Source of the DNA: Moringa oleifera | Lineage: Eukaryota > Streptophyta > Magnoliopsida > Brassicales > Moringaceae | Assembly (NCBI GenBank): GCA_021397835.1 | Contig: JAJFZO010000230.1 | Coordinates: forward strand, 1,978,001 to 2,042,000 | Length of the DNA stretch: 64,000 nucleotides | Direction of reading: 5' to 3' | In this document: piece after piece, positions 22,480 to 35,560 of the stretch | Position numbering within the stretch: position 1 is the stretch's first letter | Layout of the letters: every line of letters starts with the position of its first letter | Translations under genes and position numbers: made by a program | Notes under the pieces: model-generated | Told to the model about the DNA's origin: nothing | Seen by the model: the letters and a program-made list of their open reading frames with translations, nothing else | Databases searched by the model: none

Positions 22480-24653
22480 CTTTTAAAATTTGAGTCATTG
22501 AGTTTGGGAAGATGTGCACGAGACTTCCTATGGGTTCAATAGCTATTGGAGTGGCTTAGGAAGTTAAGGAGCTATCAGTTTAATGGCGATGAAAGCTAAG
22601 TTTAGATGAGGATATTCCTTTAGGACTTTACCCTTTGTGTCTTTCCTGACCTCTTGAAAGACCTCAGCACACTATTCCAAGATTATCTTATTTAACTTTT
22701 CATTTTCTTTAAAAGCTGTTGCAGCTTCTTCTTTAGCAACCACTATTTTCTCTAAGTGCTCATTCTTTAATATCTCTTATTAGAGTTGAAAGTTTGGTCT
22801 CATCTTTTTCATTTTTGCAATCAGTATCAAGATTTTTTGATGTGCTTGATCCTTCTATTATCTTAGGCAGGAATTCTCAGTTGAAAACTCAATATTTTTC
22901 TTCCTAGCACTTTCTCAAGCTTATGGAAGATTATTTCATCTTGATTTTGAATTTTATACTCTTCAACTACTAAAGAAGATTCATAGATAACCTAGAAAAA
23001 ACATTGTAAAAAATATTAGAACCAAATAATATAGAAAAAATGCTAGATAAATGAACATACCTCTGAAAGTAGGGATGAGATCTTTCCAAGTGCTACCTCT
23101 TCTTGTGTGGTAAGGCCGATGCAGTAGAAGCTGGCAGTACTGCCTTTTGCATAAAATCTTTGATCCCTTGGCTTTAAGGAGGAGTGATGATTACTGTTGA
23201 GTCCTCTTGAGTGGTTCTATCAGCATAAGTCATTATCTTAAGAGGTGCATCCTACTAAGAGTCTACCTTCTGTAACAGCAAGGCTACTACTTTACCTTTC
23301 TTAGAGGAAGAGTTGGGAGTTACTCTCTTAATTACCTCAGCCACTTCCTCATTTTTTCATACTCTTGCAAGTCATGATAAGATATTGATTTACAATGAAA
23401 AAACAAGAAAGAGTTAATGACGGTCTTCTTGGGAGTTAAAATAATAATATTAATAATAAGCCTACCTGAGGATGATGGTGTCTCTAGTTCAGCCATGAGG
23501 AAAGGTTGGGGGTCTTCTTTGTTATGAGGTCTTCTTTTAGGAGAAGATAAACCAGAGGTCATGGAGAAAGAACCTTTAAGGTCAAACTTTAAGAGAGAGA
23601 TTGTTATTTGAAAAAGGGAAGATTGTCTAAAAGGTAAAAATGGTATAAGCCCATTGTCTAAAGTGATTAAATGTACTATACCTATCCAAGAATCTATAAA
23701 AAACAAGACATAAGTAAGGTATTCTTGCTACCTATCAAGGTATTCGTAAGAGTAACAACAGTCTCACAAAGGCTAATGCTAGTACCATAATGTTGATTTT
23801 GACTAAACCATTTATTAATCCTAAGAGAAGTTGTATTTCAAAATACCCAAAAATATGCATGTCTCTAGTTTTTTACCGCCTTAGAAAGATCTAAAGCAAA
23901 CAAAAAGGATATCTTAGAGGAAAATTAGCAAATATTTAAGGAGTGACCTAAATCACTTTGTTATTGCTTCAATCAAAGAATCTAGAGAAAACTAAGGGAA
24001 ACAAGTCTGTAATTCGTAAATCTAGGCACCAAGAATTGAAAGCTACCAAAATCCTCCATGAATTTGGGACAAGTTGGGATAGGGACAACATATAATTCTC
24101 ATAAATTACCCTAACAAAAATTTTTTTAGAGGAAGCCTTAAACCCCTTTTATGACTCTCATCGAAAACGCAGAGAACGTTTGGTATATTTGACGAGAGCC
24201 TTTCTTCAGGAGAAGGAATTATCATGCCTATTGAGGCAAGAATTCCATATAATTTCTTAATTTTAGTTAAGTCATTGGGAGTGACTGTGGATTGGCTTAC
24301 GAATTCCATAACTAAACGAGGATGCAAAATATGCACAAAGTAGAATGTCAAGAATCACCTAAAAATGGAAATATGATGTGAGAATCTACTGAGTGAAGGG
24401 AGAATTTTCTTAGGACAAGAGCTTGAGAATCGAAGGATGGAACTTGATGTTTCAGAGTAAGGTTAAAGAGTGTAAAGAAAAATAAAAAAAATACTAAAAA
24501 TGCAATCTTGACGGAGAATTTAGCCATTGGTAGAGAGACGTTATGCGAGAAGGCCCTTTGAAAGTCATAATGTTGAGATGGCATAGAGGTTTGATGTGTT
24601 ATAATGTTATTAGATGTGCTTTTTTGACAAGGTGGAGAATGATGACATGGCAC
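22480..24653 (-). pseudogene. Plant retrotransposon gag-like gene, broken
   Basis: Reading leftwards on the minus strand, an N-terminal part near 24.35-24.1 kb contains LTKIKKLYGILASIGMIIP, a PSPEERL motif and a GLRLPLKKFL segment, typical of the plant-specific gag-like N-terminal domain. A middle part lies near 23.7-23.5 kb. A C-terminal coiled-coil-like part near 22.75-22.55 kb reads EKIVVAKEEAATAFKE, then AEVFQEVRKDTKGK and EYPHLNLAFIAIK. The last segment closely resembles VFQDIHCDVKVKIYEVYPQ encoded on the same strand near 45.1 kb, so both belong to one family. In living members the protein would package element RNA in the cytoplasm. Several stops and frameshifts are present. Confidence 0.65.
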
Positions 24654-24654
24654 A

Positions 24655-25255
24655 TTGTTAACAGATGTGTCACTATTGACACAGAAAAGTGACCATTAAT
24701 AATAAAAGAAGACCATTGATGTGGTACTTAGGTCAATGTGGCAAGATGTTAGTGGGCGAAGCTAATGAGGCGGCGCAAATAACATCTTGAGAGTTATTGT
24801 CTGCTTATTTGGCTAATTAATTGACATGGCAAGACGTTATTAGGTGCTACTGCCAAATAATCTCAAGAATATAGCAAGAGTTGATAAAGTAATGCAGTGG
24901 ATGAAGTGGTTCTCATGGATGATATGGTTTATTCTGATTGGAGGCAGACCTACCCAATTAACAAGAGACTCCTATGTTGTAGGCTAGAACTATTAACTTA
25001 GTAGCTGCTTGAAGGTGATATTCTTAAAAGAATCTGTAGCCTAAATTCTACCCAAGTCTTTATCAAATTTGTTGAAATTTAAAGCAGAATCATATAGAAA
25101 AAGAAAAATGAAGAAATAGAATGAAAACATATCTTAATTACAAAGATTAAATAATTTAGAGGAAGTAAGTGACATCGTAAAGGCTAGCTTACTAAAGCTA
25201 TTCTTCGATCATCAAGAGTTTGATTAGAGTAATTGATTATGAAAAATAAGCTGCA
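24655..25255. other. Degenerate leader or LTR-like DNA between two retroelement remnants
   Basis: Repeated GACATGGCA...ATGTGGCAAGATGTTA phrases (24.64, 24.74, 24.82 kb) suggest a decayed LTR or leader array. No coding potential is seen, and no LTR ends could be fixed. Confidence 0.35.
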
Positions 25256-25259
25256 CTAT

Positions 25260-25720
25260 ATACCTACTAGGGTTGAAATTCCATTGTTAATGGTATTCAG
25301 AGGAAGTAGAGCCAAAAGAAGCTAAATAGATTCGAGCTTGATATGAATAGTTGAATTTGATTGATGAGAAACAACTAAAGGCTCTGTGCCATGGGTAATT
25401 GCATCAAAGCATAATAAAAAGGGCATATAACAAAAAGTTTGAGAGTTTTAAAAGAAAGAGATCTTGTCTTGAAAAGAATTTTTGAGAATATTTCTGACCA
25501 TAAGGGTAAATAGACACTGAATTGGGAAAGCTTGTATGTGGTAAAAAAAAGTATTTTCTAGTACAATATTAATATTAATAGAGACGGATAATTGAGAATT
25601 TTTCAATCTAATAAATTTTAATGTGGTGAAGAAATAGTAAGTTTAAGAGTGCCAGTCAAAAGAAAGGGAGGTAAAAGAAAAGAAAAAGAAAAGATTAAAT
25701 TTAAAACCTAAAATAGGCAG
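25260..25720 (+). pseudogene. Gypsy integrase C-terminal tail, fragment
   Basis: Broken plus-strand frames give KALCHG, a tail like YNKKFESFKRKRSCLEK, then a DPKG-like and GPY/F-like segment (SLYVVKKVF). This matches the C terminus of the gypsy pol remnant at 32.95-33.18 kb (YQSCMKREYNKKMHPRMF, RDLILKRILNNVSNPKGK, DGPYLVKKVF). The downstream purine-rich non-coding stretches also match (AAAACCTAAAATAGGCAGTT near 25.70 kb against AAAACCTAAGGAGGTGGCTT near 33.28 kb). It is a second, truncated copy of the same element. Confidence 0.7.
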
Positions 25721-25729
25721 TTTGAATCA

Positions 25730-28700
25730 AGATCCTGGAAAGACATATCCTGCATAGTCCCTGGTGGAAATTTTGGGTTAAAAGAACTTTGAAGCAACTT
25801 TAATGCAAATTTTTTTGATGAGGGTAAGAGTATCTAGGCCATTTCCCTTTTAAGTTAAACCCAACTGAAGAAACGTATTAAAATATTCATTTTTACGAGA
25901 AAAGATGAACATTGAGAAAGCTCCATTTGAGAATCCTTTTTGTCTTTTCATTCCTTTGTTGTTATTCTTTTCAAATATTCATTTGGATTCTTGTATAAAC
26001 CTTGTAAAATTCTCATTAAAGCCCACGAGTACTGTTACACTTAAAATTCCCAGTTTTATAAGTAAATTTTTGTATTACATTTTTTACACTTGTGTTTCAA
26101 AGAAATTGGTAATATGTTTAGTTATTTAAAATAAAATGGGGTTAAGACAAGGAAAATTTCATAAAAAGAAAGCTAAAATGTAAAATATAGAGAAAAGACA
26201 CCAACAAGAAACATAGAGTAGAAATCACTCATAAGAAAAGAAAGAGAAAGACTTTAGGAGCGTACTAGTATTAAGTAGCTTTGTTTATCCAAGATACCTT
26301 CATAACTAATCAAGTTGGATGCATCATCCCGTCAAGAAAAAGGAAGAAGTTGAGAAACCTAAGCATAGTAAAGAGTGATTGGGACTTGCTTTGTTAAAAG
26401 AAAGAAAAAAGAGAGAAAAGGAAGAAAAATGGAGAAAAGAAAAAGAAAATGAAGACAAAAGCAAAGAAAAAAAGAAAAAAAAAGAAAAGAGAAAATAAAT
26501 AAATGTATCATGTGTACATAGATACATGCATTATTTTACGCAACTAATCCACAGTGAAAAGAAGAAGAAGAAGGTTAATACATCTTCAAGAGCAATGAAG
26601 GAATCCTAATGGATGATTAATAAAGTCTCACCATTAAAAGAAAGAAGCTATCCTCAAGGAGTCATCAAAAGGATAATCCTCAGTTGGTTAACAAAGAAAA
26701 TTATTGTTGAGGAAGAAGTCCATTATCAGACATATCCATGACTAGGAAGATAGCACATTCAAATGAATTAATAACAAGGAAGATGTACACCATTAAAACG
26801 ATAATTCCAAGTAGGTCATCAACAAATTGATGACAAGAAATAAATTTGTCATTAATATGATCAGAAGATGAGAAAGAATGCATTACAAAATAAAACATTT
26901 CATTTTCAATGGTAAGAAAGTAATTCATCATCGAAAAAATCAACGACGAGGAAAAGATCTAACACCAAAATGATAATCCTTAATGGATTGCCAGAAAATT
27001 AATAGCGAAGAAGAAATCCTTCATTAGGGAGATCAAGTGACGAGGAAAAATCCATCATAAAATCAAGTATTTTTCTTCTTAAAGATAAACGACATTGAAC
27101 GATGAATAAGAATCTATTGGGCAGTCAAACATTTTTCTTTTAAAATATCAACGAGATTGAATGATGATAAAGAATCCATTAGGAAGTCAAATCATTTTCC
27201 TTTTGTTTTCAATGAGATTAAATGACATGAATAAAGCAAAAAGACTAAAGGAAGGAGAGATGGATCTTATTGACTACAACTAATCTTTGAGACGAATATT
27301 CAAATCACTGTGTGTTAATACCTAATTTTGCCTTATTTTAAATGTTTCCATTGACTGATGAATGAAAATGATGTTAAAACTACGACACTAAGAGGTCTTG
27401 AAAACTTCAATAGCTCTAAGAGTTCTTAAAGTTATTGTGACGTAAGGCCTTGAATATCTCAAGAGCTTTAAGAGCTCTAAATGGTCATTGTAATATGAGG
27501 TTTAGAGGTTTATGAAGCTTTAAAAACTCTAAGAGCCTACTATAATATTGCTACTCTTAGGTCTAATAGTCTTAGGCTATTTCTCTAAGAGGTCTTGCTG
27601 CTCTTGAAGGTCCAAGAAATCTTATATTGCTACTATTTTTAGACGTCTACTGCAAATGAAAGGAGAAAGTACTATTGTATCTACCATAACTTTAACCTTT
27701 GAAATCTAATTGAGATGATTAAAGTGGTAAAGCAAAGCTAAGAGAAAGGCTATAAAATTTATATAGAGGTCTAGTAAAGAATCTAAATGCAGCCATGTTG
27801 TAATAGAATTATGAAAGGATACCCAGAAAGACCTACTATAACTTTCGCGTCTAAGATCCAATTGAAGCAATTCATATGGTGTTGTAAAGGTAAGAAAAGG
27901 AGCTACAAATATTGTGTTGGAACCAAGTGGAGATTTTAACAACATCATGGGTATACCAGTGTCTGATGTTCCATATTGTTAAAATAGCATAATCAGTGAC
28001 CCTACTATAGTTTCTTGAGCATCACCCCTTCGTCCAAGATCAAATTGAGATGATTCCAATGGAAGTTTGAAAAAGGAAGATATTAGACAGAAAGGATATT
28101 AGCTTAGTGACATGGTAGTAACACGAGCTACCACGCGTCTCAAAGAAATAATGTGCCTGCTTGATCACATGCAACAAGTTGACAAGGTGAGTGTCAAAGA
28201 TACTATGTGTTGGGATGATAAATCACAAGTCAAATTTAGTTTCCATATCACAAATAGGTGACTGGAGTGGCAACAATTAGATTTGTCATGTGGCATGGCA
28301 AACCTATGTGAGTGCATGAGATGCCCACTAGAGCTTCTACTTGGTAAAAAAGTATGCAATAACTTGCCATGTGGTAGTAGCTTGAGCAGCCACATCATAA
28401 GCTTAAAAACAAGTATGAAATGTCTTATAGCAATCACCAAGAGAGAAGCTCATACACTTGCCACGTGTTAGTAGCCATAGCAATGACCCGACAAATGGCA
28501 TTTATAAACGTAGCCCTGATACTGGGATCCTATATTGATGCATGCAATACTAGCACACACTAGCACTTGGTTTCCCTAACTAGAGACATAGCACCTTGCA
28601 TATATCAAAAGGACACAAGCCACAAGGTTGAGAACTCACTAATATGCACATAATACTCCCTCAACCAAGGCCTAATGGTTTGCTAATATGCACTATCAAA

Positions 28701-28900
28701 ATTACTACAAATAAGAGTTGGGATTCATACTTCCAACAGATTGATACACTCATTTACACATTAACACATACATTTTTGGAAACAAGTTTGTGAGAATTTG
28801 GAGGAGTTTTGCTAGGGTTTTTGGTATTTTTGTGAGTTTTCTTCCATTTTTCCTTATAAATTTATTTATGTAATTTATTTATTATAATAACACAGCGATC
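25730..28900 (+). other. LTR-like and repeat-rich DNA, no gene
   Basis: This stretch lies between the integrase tail and the recognisable LTR end at 29.38 kb and is probably most of a long LTR. It includes a nearly pure purine tract at about 26397-26515, GA-rich degenerate repeats with an AATCCATCAT theme (26.55-27.25 kb), and phrases such as ACATGGCATGGCAA and GCCACATGGTAGTAGC repeated near 28.1-28.5 kb. Open frames on the minus strand here (for example 26324-26527) are low-complexity Phe/Ser-rich artefacts. Confidence 0.4.
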
Positions 28901-28989
28901 AATGATTAAAATTGTTTCCCTTTTGCAATTTATTTTATGTAATTTATTATTTTGAAATTAGAATAACGTATTATTGCTTCAAAATTAAT

Positions 28990-29384
28990 AATCTTTTTAT
29001 TTTGCAATTATTTCAAAATTATTAAATTTTATTGCGCCCATTTTTTTAAAAACAATTTCTTTAGAATATCCTTGGATTCAAAAAGAAATGGATGGAACAA
29101 GTGTGGAATTCTTTCATATTCCGTAAAATGTTTTCTAGAGGCCTTGAAATAGAACAAGTGCGAAGTTCTAATGCTTTTTTCAAAAATAATTTTTCTATGA
29201 TTAAAATAAATTAAAAACCTTAATCAAATTTTAAATTCACCAATTTTAGGCGCTTCAGGGGTGTTAATCCTTCTTTGGGCATAGCTGACTTCCAAACTTG
29301 ATTTTCTTAAAAAATAAAAGAAAAAACCAACAAGCCTTGGTTTTTAACAGTGACCAATCATACCTTGACGATTGGTGGCCATTC
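28990..29384 (+). repeat. 3' part of a gypsy LTR
   Basis: Features include GGGGTGTTAATCCTTCTT (29.26 kb), a TTGATTTTCTTAAAAA segment, and the end CAGTGACCAATCATACC ... GATTGGTGGCC at 29349-29380. The same ordered landmarks occur at 55.47-55.81 kb (GGGGTGTTAATTCTTTTC, TGGTGACCAATCATACG, ATTGGTGGCAAC). This is the pattern of the R-U5 end of LTRs of plant gypsy elements. Two phrases (GGAACAAGTGTGGAATTCTT and GAACAAGTGCGAAGTTCTAA) form a short internal repeat, also present in the 55.5-kb copy. Confidence 0.7.
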
Positions 29385-29849
29385 CTAGGTCTATTTTTTT
29401 CACATCCAAAGGGTTTATCCTAGTTGAAAACCCAGTTGCAACAACATAAACAAAGATCTCACAGTTGAAATCTTTCTAGAAAATCAAATTGTTCATTAAT
29501 TTGCTGAATTAGTGCTAGATTTTTTTTTATATAAACAAGGCTCTCACAGTTGATATCTTACTAGAAAATCAAATTGTTTTTTGCTGAATTAGTCATATAT
29601 ATATATATATGTAAGATGGAGTACGTGTCAACCCACCATAGTTTGTTTAAAATAACTAGATTGTGAGTAAAATCTTAGCAATACTTTGATAGATCACATA
29701 TAAACATCCCACTTATCTAAATCAAATAAATACATTATTTTTCATATCCCTTTGTATTTTTGCATCTTTGCGTATTTTATGAGTGAAATATAACATATTT
29801 TTATTTGAAATTTTGATGATGAATGTCCCAATATTCAGAATAATAAACG

Positions 29850-31982
29850 AAGCTTGAAGAAAGATTTCTTTTAAGACGTATTTGATTATGAGGAAATAGA
29901 GGAGGAAGATTATGAGTTACCTAGAAATTACATGCAAATGGTGTAGGAAAGAAAAGCAGATAATGCCACATAAAGAACAAAGAAAAATTGTGAATCTAGG
30001 GATGGAAGAAGATACAGAAGAAGGAAGATAGGAACTACCTTAATCTTGAAAACAAAGTAAAAATTGATTGAATTGTTATAGGAATATAAATGTATTTGCC
30101 TCAACGTATAATGACATGCCGGGTGAGACTAGAGCACAGTAGAATGTAAGCTACCATTAAAGTCAAGTTGTCCTATAGTGAAACAAAACCTTTGTGACAT
30201 TGAATGTGGAGTTGAAAATTAAGGAAAAGGATAAAAATTATTGGATGTGGGCTTTATTAAAGTATTAAAATATTTTGAATGGGCAATTAATGTTGTGTCA
30301 GTACTAAAAAAGGATAGTCGTGCATATATGTGTGTAAACTATAGAGACTATAAGTCAAGTTCGAATAATAATTTTCCTTATGGCATATTGATACATTGGT
30401 GGAGAATACGAAAAAGTTTTCATCATTCTTCTTCATGGATGACTACTTTAGATGCAATCAGATATTTATGACTTAAGCAAATATGGAGAAACCTGCTTTC
30501 ATCACTATATGGGGTGCAATCTATTATCAGATGATGCCTTTTAGACTTAAAAATATGGGAGCAATATATGAAAAAGCAATGGTGACACTTTTTCATGATA
30601 TGATGCACAAATTCATCAAAGTGTACGTGGATGATTTGATTATTAAGTCTTAAAAAGATGAAAGCCATGTGAAAAATTCGAGAAAATCTCAAAAGGCTTT
30701 AATATTTTAAATTGAGATTAAACCCAAACAAGTGCATATAGGAGATGACATTAAGAAAGTTACTTGGGTTTATAGTTAGTAAGAGGGAGATTGATGTAGA
30801 CCCTGATAATGTGGTAGTTATTTAGAATTTCTCATTCCTTAAAATTGTTAAGGAAGTCATAGGATTCTTGGGCTACTGAATTATATGTCTAGGTTCATAC
30901 CTTCGATGATGAATATATATGACCAAGTATTTCCCTTATTGAAGAAAAATGATCTTAAAGAATGGAATAAGGAATGTCAATAAGCCTTCAGTAAAATCAA
31001 AACATATATAATGAATCTTTTTATTTTGATGCTACTGATACTAGGAAAATCGTTACTCTTACGCTTAATAGTTTACGAGAGATTGCTTAGATGTATTTTG
31101 GCATAATAAGATGAAACAAAGAAGAAAGAATATGCCATATATTATCTTAGTAGAAATTTCACAGATTGTGAATCCAAGTATTCATTGGTTGAAAAGATCT
31201 ATAGTGCCTTGGCATTGGTAGCACAAGACTCCATCAATATTGTTAAGTCATACAACTTAGATCATCATAAAGCTAGATCCTATAAAACATATATTTGAGA
31301 AACCTTCCATTTCTCGAAGATTAGCATGATAACAAGTCCTTTTATCCGAATATGACTTAGTGTATGTTTCTTAGACATCTATTAAGAGCAATGAGATTTC
31401 TAATTTCGTGTTAGATCATTCTAATGTTGACTATCAGCTAGTTAGTTTTGATTTTTTGGATGAGGATCTGATTACAATAGTGGAAAGCTAGTAAAAGGAG
31501 AATAAATTTTGGCAAATATATTTTAACATGGCATCTAATACACTAGGCCATTGCATTGAGGTAATTTTAAAATCTCCAGAAGGACAATATTACCTCTTTA
31601 TAGATCTCTTAGACTTCTAATTCACTAATAATGTAGCAAAATGTGAAAATTGTATCATGTGACTTAAGAAAGTGTCTTATTTAAAACCATATGGATATTT
31701 AACATTAATAATTTATCAATTAAAGGGAAACTAGATGACCAAAAATTCAAAATTAGTAAAATATCCTTCCTTGGTAAAAGAGTAGATGACTAGTTTTAAA
31801 GAAGTAATGTTCCACTAACTTTAATGAGAAGAAAACCAAATGGTTGATACTTTGGCAACCTAGGCCTTGATGTTTCTAGTAGACAACCTCGATCAAATAT
31901 CGCCAATCAAGATAAGCATTCGAGAATCATTAGCATATGGTGCTATTATTAAAAAAGCACAAGATGGAAAGTCTTAGTATTT

Positions 31983-32020
<38 letters not shown>

Positions 32021-33190
32021 TGTAAACGGGATATCTTAAAGGAGTGATAGATAATGATAAGAAAACTTTAAGAAAGTTGGCTATGAATTTCATACTAGAT
32101 GTAGATGTATTATATAAGAAAGGCTTTGACCAAACCTTGCTAAGATGCATTGATGAAGCGGAGGCCCAAAATATTATAAAAGAAATACACTAGGGTGATT
32201 ATGGCACTCATGCCAGCGATTTAGTACTAGAAAGACAAATAATGTAGGCAGGGTACTTCTAGTTGAAATTACAAAATGATTGCATCATGTACATGCAAAA
32301 ATGTCATAAATGCTAAATTTATCGAGATGAAGTTCATGCTTCTTCATTACCTCTCTATGTACTGAATCGCCATGGCCATTCTCTATGTGGGGCTTCCATG
32401 TGATAGGACCAATCTCCTCGAAGCTTCAAACGATAATCATTCATACTAGTTTTCTTTAGTCACTTTATAAAATGGGTTGAAGTTAGGTCATTCCCTAGTG
32501 TCACAAATGAATAATAAATAAATTTCTGAAGAAGAAAATTATTTGCTAGTATGACCAACTAAAAATGTATTATTTCTAATAATCCCCAAAATTTGAACAA
32601 TAAATAGATGAAAGATATATGTGCATAATTCATGGTCAAACACCATAATTTAACTACTTATCAATTAAAGATGAATGGCATAATAAAAGCCGTGAATAAC
32701 AATATCAAAAAGATTATATAGAAATTGATCATGGGTTATAAAAAATGGGACAAAATGTTACCTTTTGCATTGCATGCCTACAGAACATTGATTCAAAATT
32801 CGATTGAGAAACTCCACATTCATTTATATATGGAACAAAGGTTCTACTACTAGTTGAAGTATAAATCCCATCTCTAAAAGTACTTATGGAAACTGTATTA
32901 AAGAAACAAAATGAGTGAAAACCTGATATGAGTAACTAAAGTTAAATGAAGAAAAAAGATTGAAGACCTTTTTATCATGGGCAATTATATCAAAGTTGCA
33001 TGAAAAGGGAATACAATAAAAAGATGCACCCCAGGATGTTCAAAGAAAGAGATTTAATACTGAAAAGAATTCTCAACAACGTCTCTAATCCTAAGGGTAA
33101 GTAAGCATCGAAGTAGGATGGTCCTTATCTTGTGAAAAAAGTATTTTTTAAGGAACATTGATACTGCAAGAGAAGGATGGGTGAGAAATT
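29850..33190 (+). pseudogene. Ty3/gypsy pol polyprotein, broken (RT, RNase H, integrase)
   Basis: Ordered pol segments appear in shifting frames. Reverse transcriptase: AGFIK-like start, YMCVNYRD (about 30.33 kb), FITIWGAIYYQMMPFRLKN (30.50-30.56 kb) and VYVDDLIIKS (30.62-30.65 kb) with the YVDD active-site motif intact. RT connection: EWNKECQ and AFSKIK (30.96-31.0 kb). RNase H-like: YYLSRNFTDCESKYSLVEK (31.14-31.20 kb). Integrase: a degraded zinc-finger region (QKCHKC, 32.30 kb), HFIKWVEV (32.46 kb), AYRTLIQNSI (32.78 kb) and the DGPYLVKKVF tail (33.12-33.15 kb). In living relatives this polyprotein copies element RNA and integrates the DNA. It lies about 0.5 kb after an LTR end on the same strand. 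Gag and protease are not recognisable between LTR and RT. Numerous stops, plus a TA-run at 31985-32013, mark it as dead. Confidence 0.88.
31985..32013. repeat. TA microsatellite inside the pol remnant
   Basis: A run of about 14 TA units between the RNase H and integrase segments. Confidence 0.95.
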
Positions 33191-33468
33191 TTGAGCCTAA
33201 TTAATTTAGATGTTGTCAGAAAGACAATGTTTGAGGAATGTAGTCGAAAATTTGAAAGTGGCAAAAAAAAAAAATCAAGCTGAAAACCTAAGGAGGTGGC
33301 TTGATCCATAAGGGCAAAGTTGAGAAAAGGGATTTGATATGGTAAGATGGAAAATCGAATGAGGATAAAAAAAAAATGTCATCATCATTTTGATCGAAAA
33401 GGAAACGAGTCAAACCTATTAGGATGGTCATTATTAAGGAGAATTGAGCTAAGTGCAACGCTCATTTT

Positions 33469-33973
33469 AAGAGGGAGCGATGAAAAAAGTTTTGAAATAC
33501 CTAACCTTTCTTTCATTTATAAATGAAATTACACTTAATGGTCAATAAACTCTTGTTTTTCATACAAATTAATTGAAGTTCCATTTCGATACTTATTGGT
33601 TAAATATTTTCTCTAGAAATAAAAAACTATTAAGTTGTTCACAACAAATTTGAGGATAAGTTACAAGTGATTCTAATTAAAGAACAAGTTTTCTAAAATC
33701 GAGGGAAAAGACAATACATGGAAATGCATTATAAAGAAGAGAAAACTAAAGTGCATGGGAGAGTTTTCAGAGAAGGATGAAATGCTGAGAATTTTGTTTG
33801 CTGATAGAAAAGGATGATATACTTTTAAAAAGAATAAGCAAGTCAAGAGGATTTGATGGGCAAATTCAAGACCACATTTGAGCTTGGGAGTCATAGCTAA
33901 GATGACGAAGATGTTGATAAGGAAAATTTTACTCTGAAATTAATCATAAGAGAAATGAAAGGAAGTAAATATA

Positions 33974-34004
<31 letters not shown>

Positions 34005-35560
34005 TCCTAAAACATGAAGTATGCAATATGCACAAACATTTTACAAGGAACAACATATTTATTGACCATCAAAAGTCAAGGAAGAATCCCATAAGAGACG
34101 AATTTAAACCATTAAGAGATGATGAAGAAACTCATTACAAGATGGGAACATGATTTTCATTAAATATCAACAAAGAAGAAATTTGTCCCAAGATGGAAAC
34201 ATTATTGATTTCTGTCAAATACCAAGTAAGAATTTGATAAGAGAGAAATTTAAACCATCAAGAGATGAGAAAAAGATCCATCACGAGATGAAAATATGAT
34301 TTTCATTGAATATCAAGGAAGAATCCGACAGAATATGAAGTTAAACCACTAAGTAATGAAGAAAAATTCTATTACAAAGTGGCACATTGATGATTGCATT
34401 GAATATAAAAGAAGAATTTGATAGGATATGAATTTTAAATTTTGAGGCTTCAAGCTATTGAGTGACGAAGGAATAATTCCATTAAGAAGCGAAACAGTAT
34501 GAACTTTCATCAAACTTTGGGGCAGAATCTGACACTTCTTTTTCAAGGATCTCATTTTTACTTCATTTATTATATGAAAAGAAAGAGAGGGAAAAGAAAA
34601 AGTAAATAAAATAAGAAAAAATGATTAAAAAAAGATGAAAAAACTATGAAATATCTACTTAAACATCGGCCCAAAACACTAAAATTAAAGGAGAAATTAT
34701 GTTTCTTTAATTTTTGTCTGTTTTTAATAATGAAAAAAAAAGGTAACCATATATCTAATTTTTTTCCCAAAATGATATGACGAAGAGGAACAACGAGATA
34801 TGGGAGGAAAAGCCATCCAAGACAACATGCCAAGGGAAAAACATGAACCGTGTGTACAGGGCATTACACTGAAAGATTTTGGGAAATGTCTTAAAAGAGT
34901 TATTCTTTCAAAGAGTCAGGTTCTTGTGACCAACAGGACTATTCCAAGTAGGTTTTGTTAAGAACCTTGAGAAAAGGGCGAAAAAGTGTAATAAATCTCG
35001 TAGAGGGCCATCTTATGAGTATTTTGGGGCTAATTTGGAGTTCAAAGCATCAGAGGATGGAAATATATGAAGGTAAGAATTTACCCCTAAGGGCTATTCC
35101 TTGACAGTAGAAATGAAGACTAGGGTGAATAAGGCTCTTTTGGGGCAAATTTTTGAAAGATTTTGAGTAAAATTTGATGAAAAGAGAGATTAATCTAAGA
35201 TATTGCAATCTTATGATTGCATAAAAGCTACCCAAAAAGTAAGAGAGCTTAAAGATGAAAAGATAATAACATTGGAAAACCCCTTTGTTGGTCATTTATG
35301 CACTAGAGCTGGAAATTGAGAACTACCCAGAGCTCTTCTAAAAGGAATTTTGGAAGATAGGTGGTTCAGAAAATGTAACTAATAGTTGAAGATGGATATA
35401 AAACGAGGGGTATTCCTGTGCTTTCATGAATGGGGAAGGGCTCTTCCTAGATGGGTCTTCAAGAGGAATCTATTTCTAAGGATAAGGATAGGAAATCACC
35501 ATAGATAAAATTATGCCTTCTTAAAAGTAAATTAAATTACATGAAGATCTAGATTTAAAA
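33469..35560 (+). other. Probable 3' LTR region of the gypsy remnant
   Basis: A purine-rich TTTAAGAGGGAGCGA (about 33467-33481) follows the pol tail and could be the polypurine tract that primes plus-strand synthesis. The LTR would begin with the TG at 33481. The rest is A+T-rich with a tandem array and a TA run (33974-33997). The LTR end could not be located, because the MULE-like region begins soon after. No similarity to a gene is seen. Confidence 0.45.
34068..34500 (+). repeat. Tandem array of ~95-bp degenerate units
   Basis: About four and a half units share GGAAGAATCC(C/G)A, GAATTTAAACCATTAAGAGA, TCCATTACAAGATG and ATGATTTTCATTGAATATCA. They start near 34078, 34220, 34316 and 34415, with one shortened unit near 34.17 kb. 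It lies within the putative LTR. Confidence 0.7.

Noticed and set aside
26324..26527. Phe/Ser-rich minus-strand frame
   Set aside because: Translation of the purine-rich tract; low complexity only.
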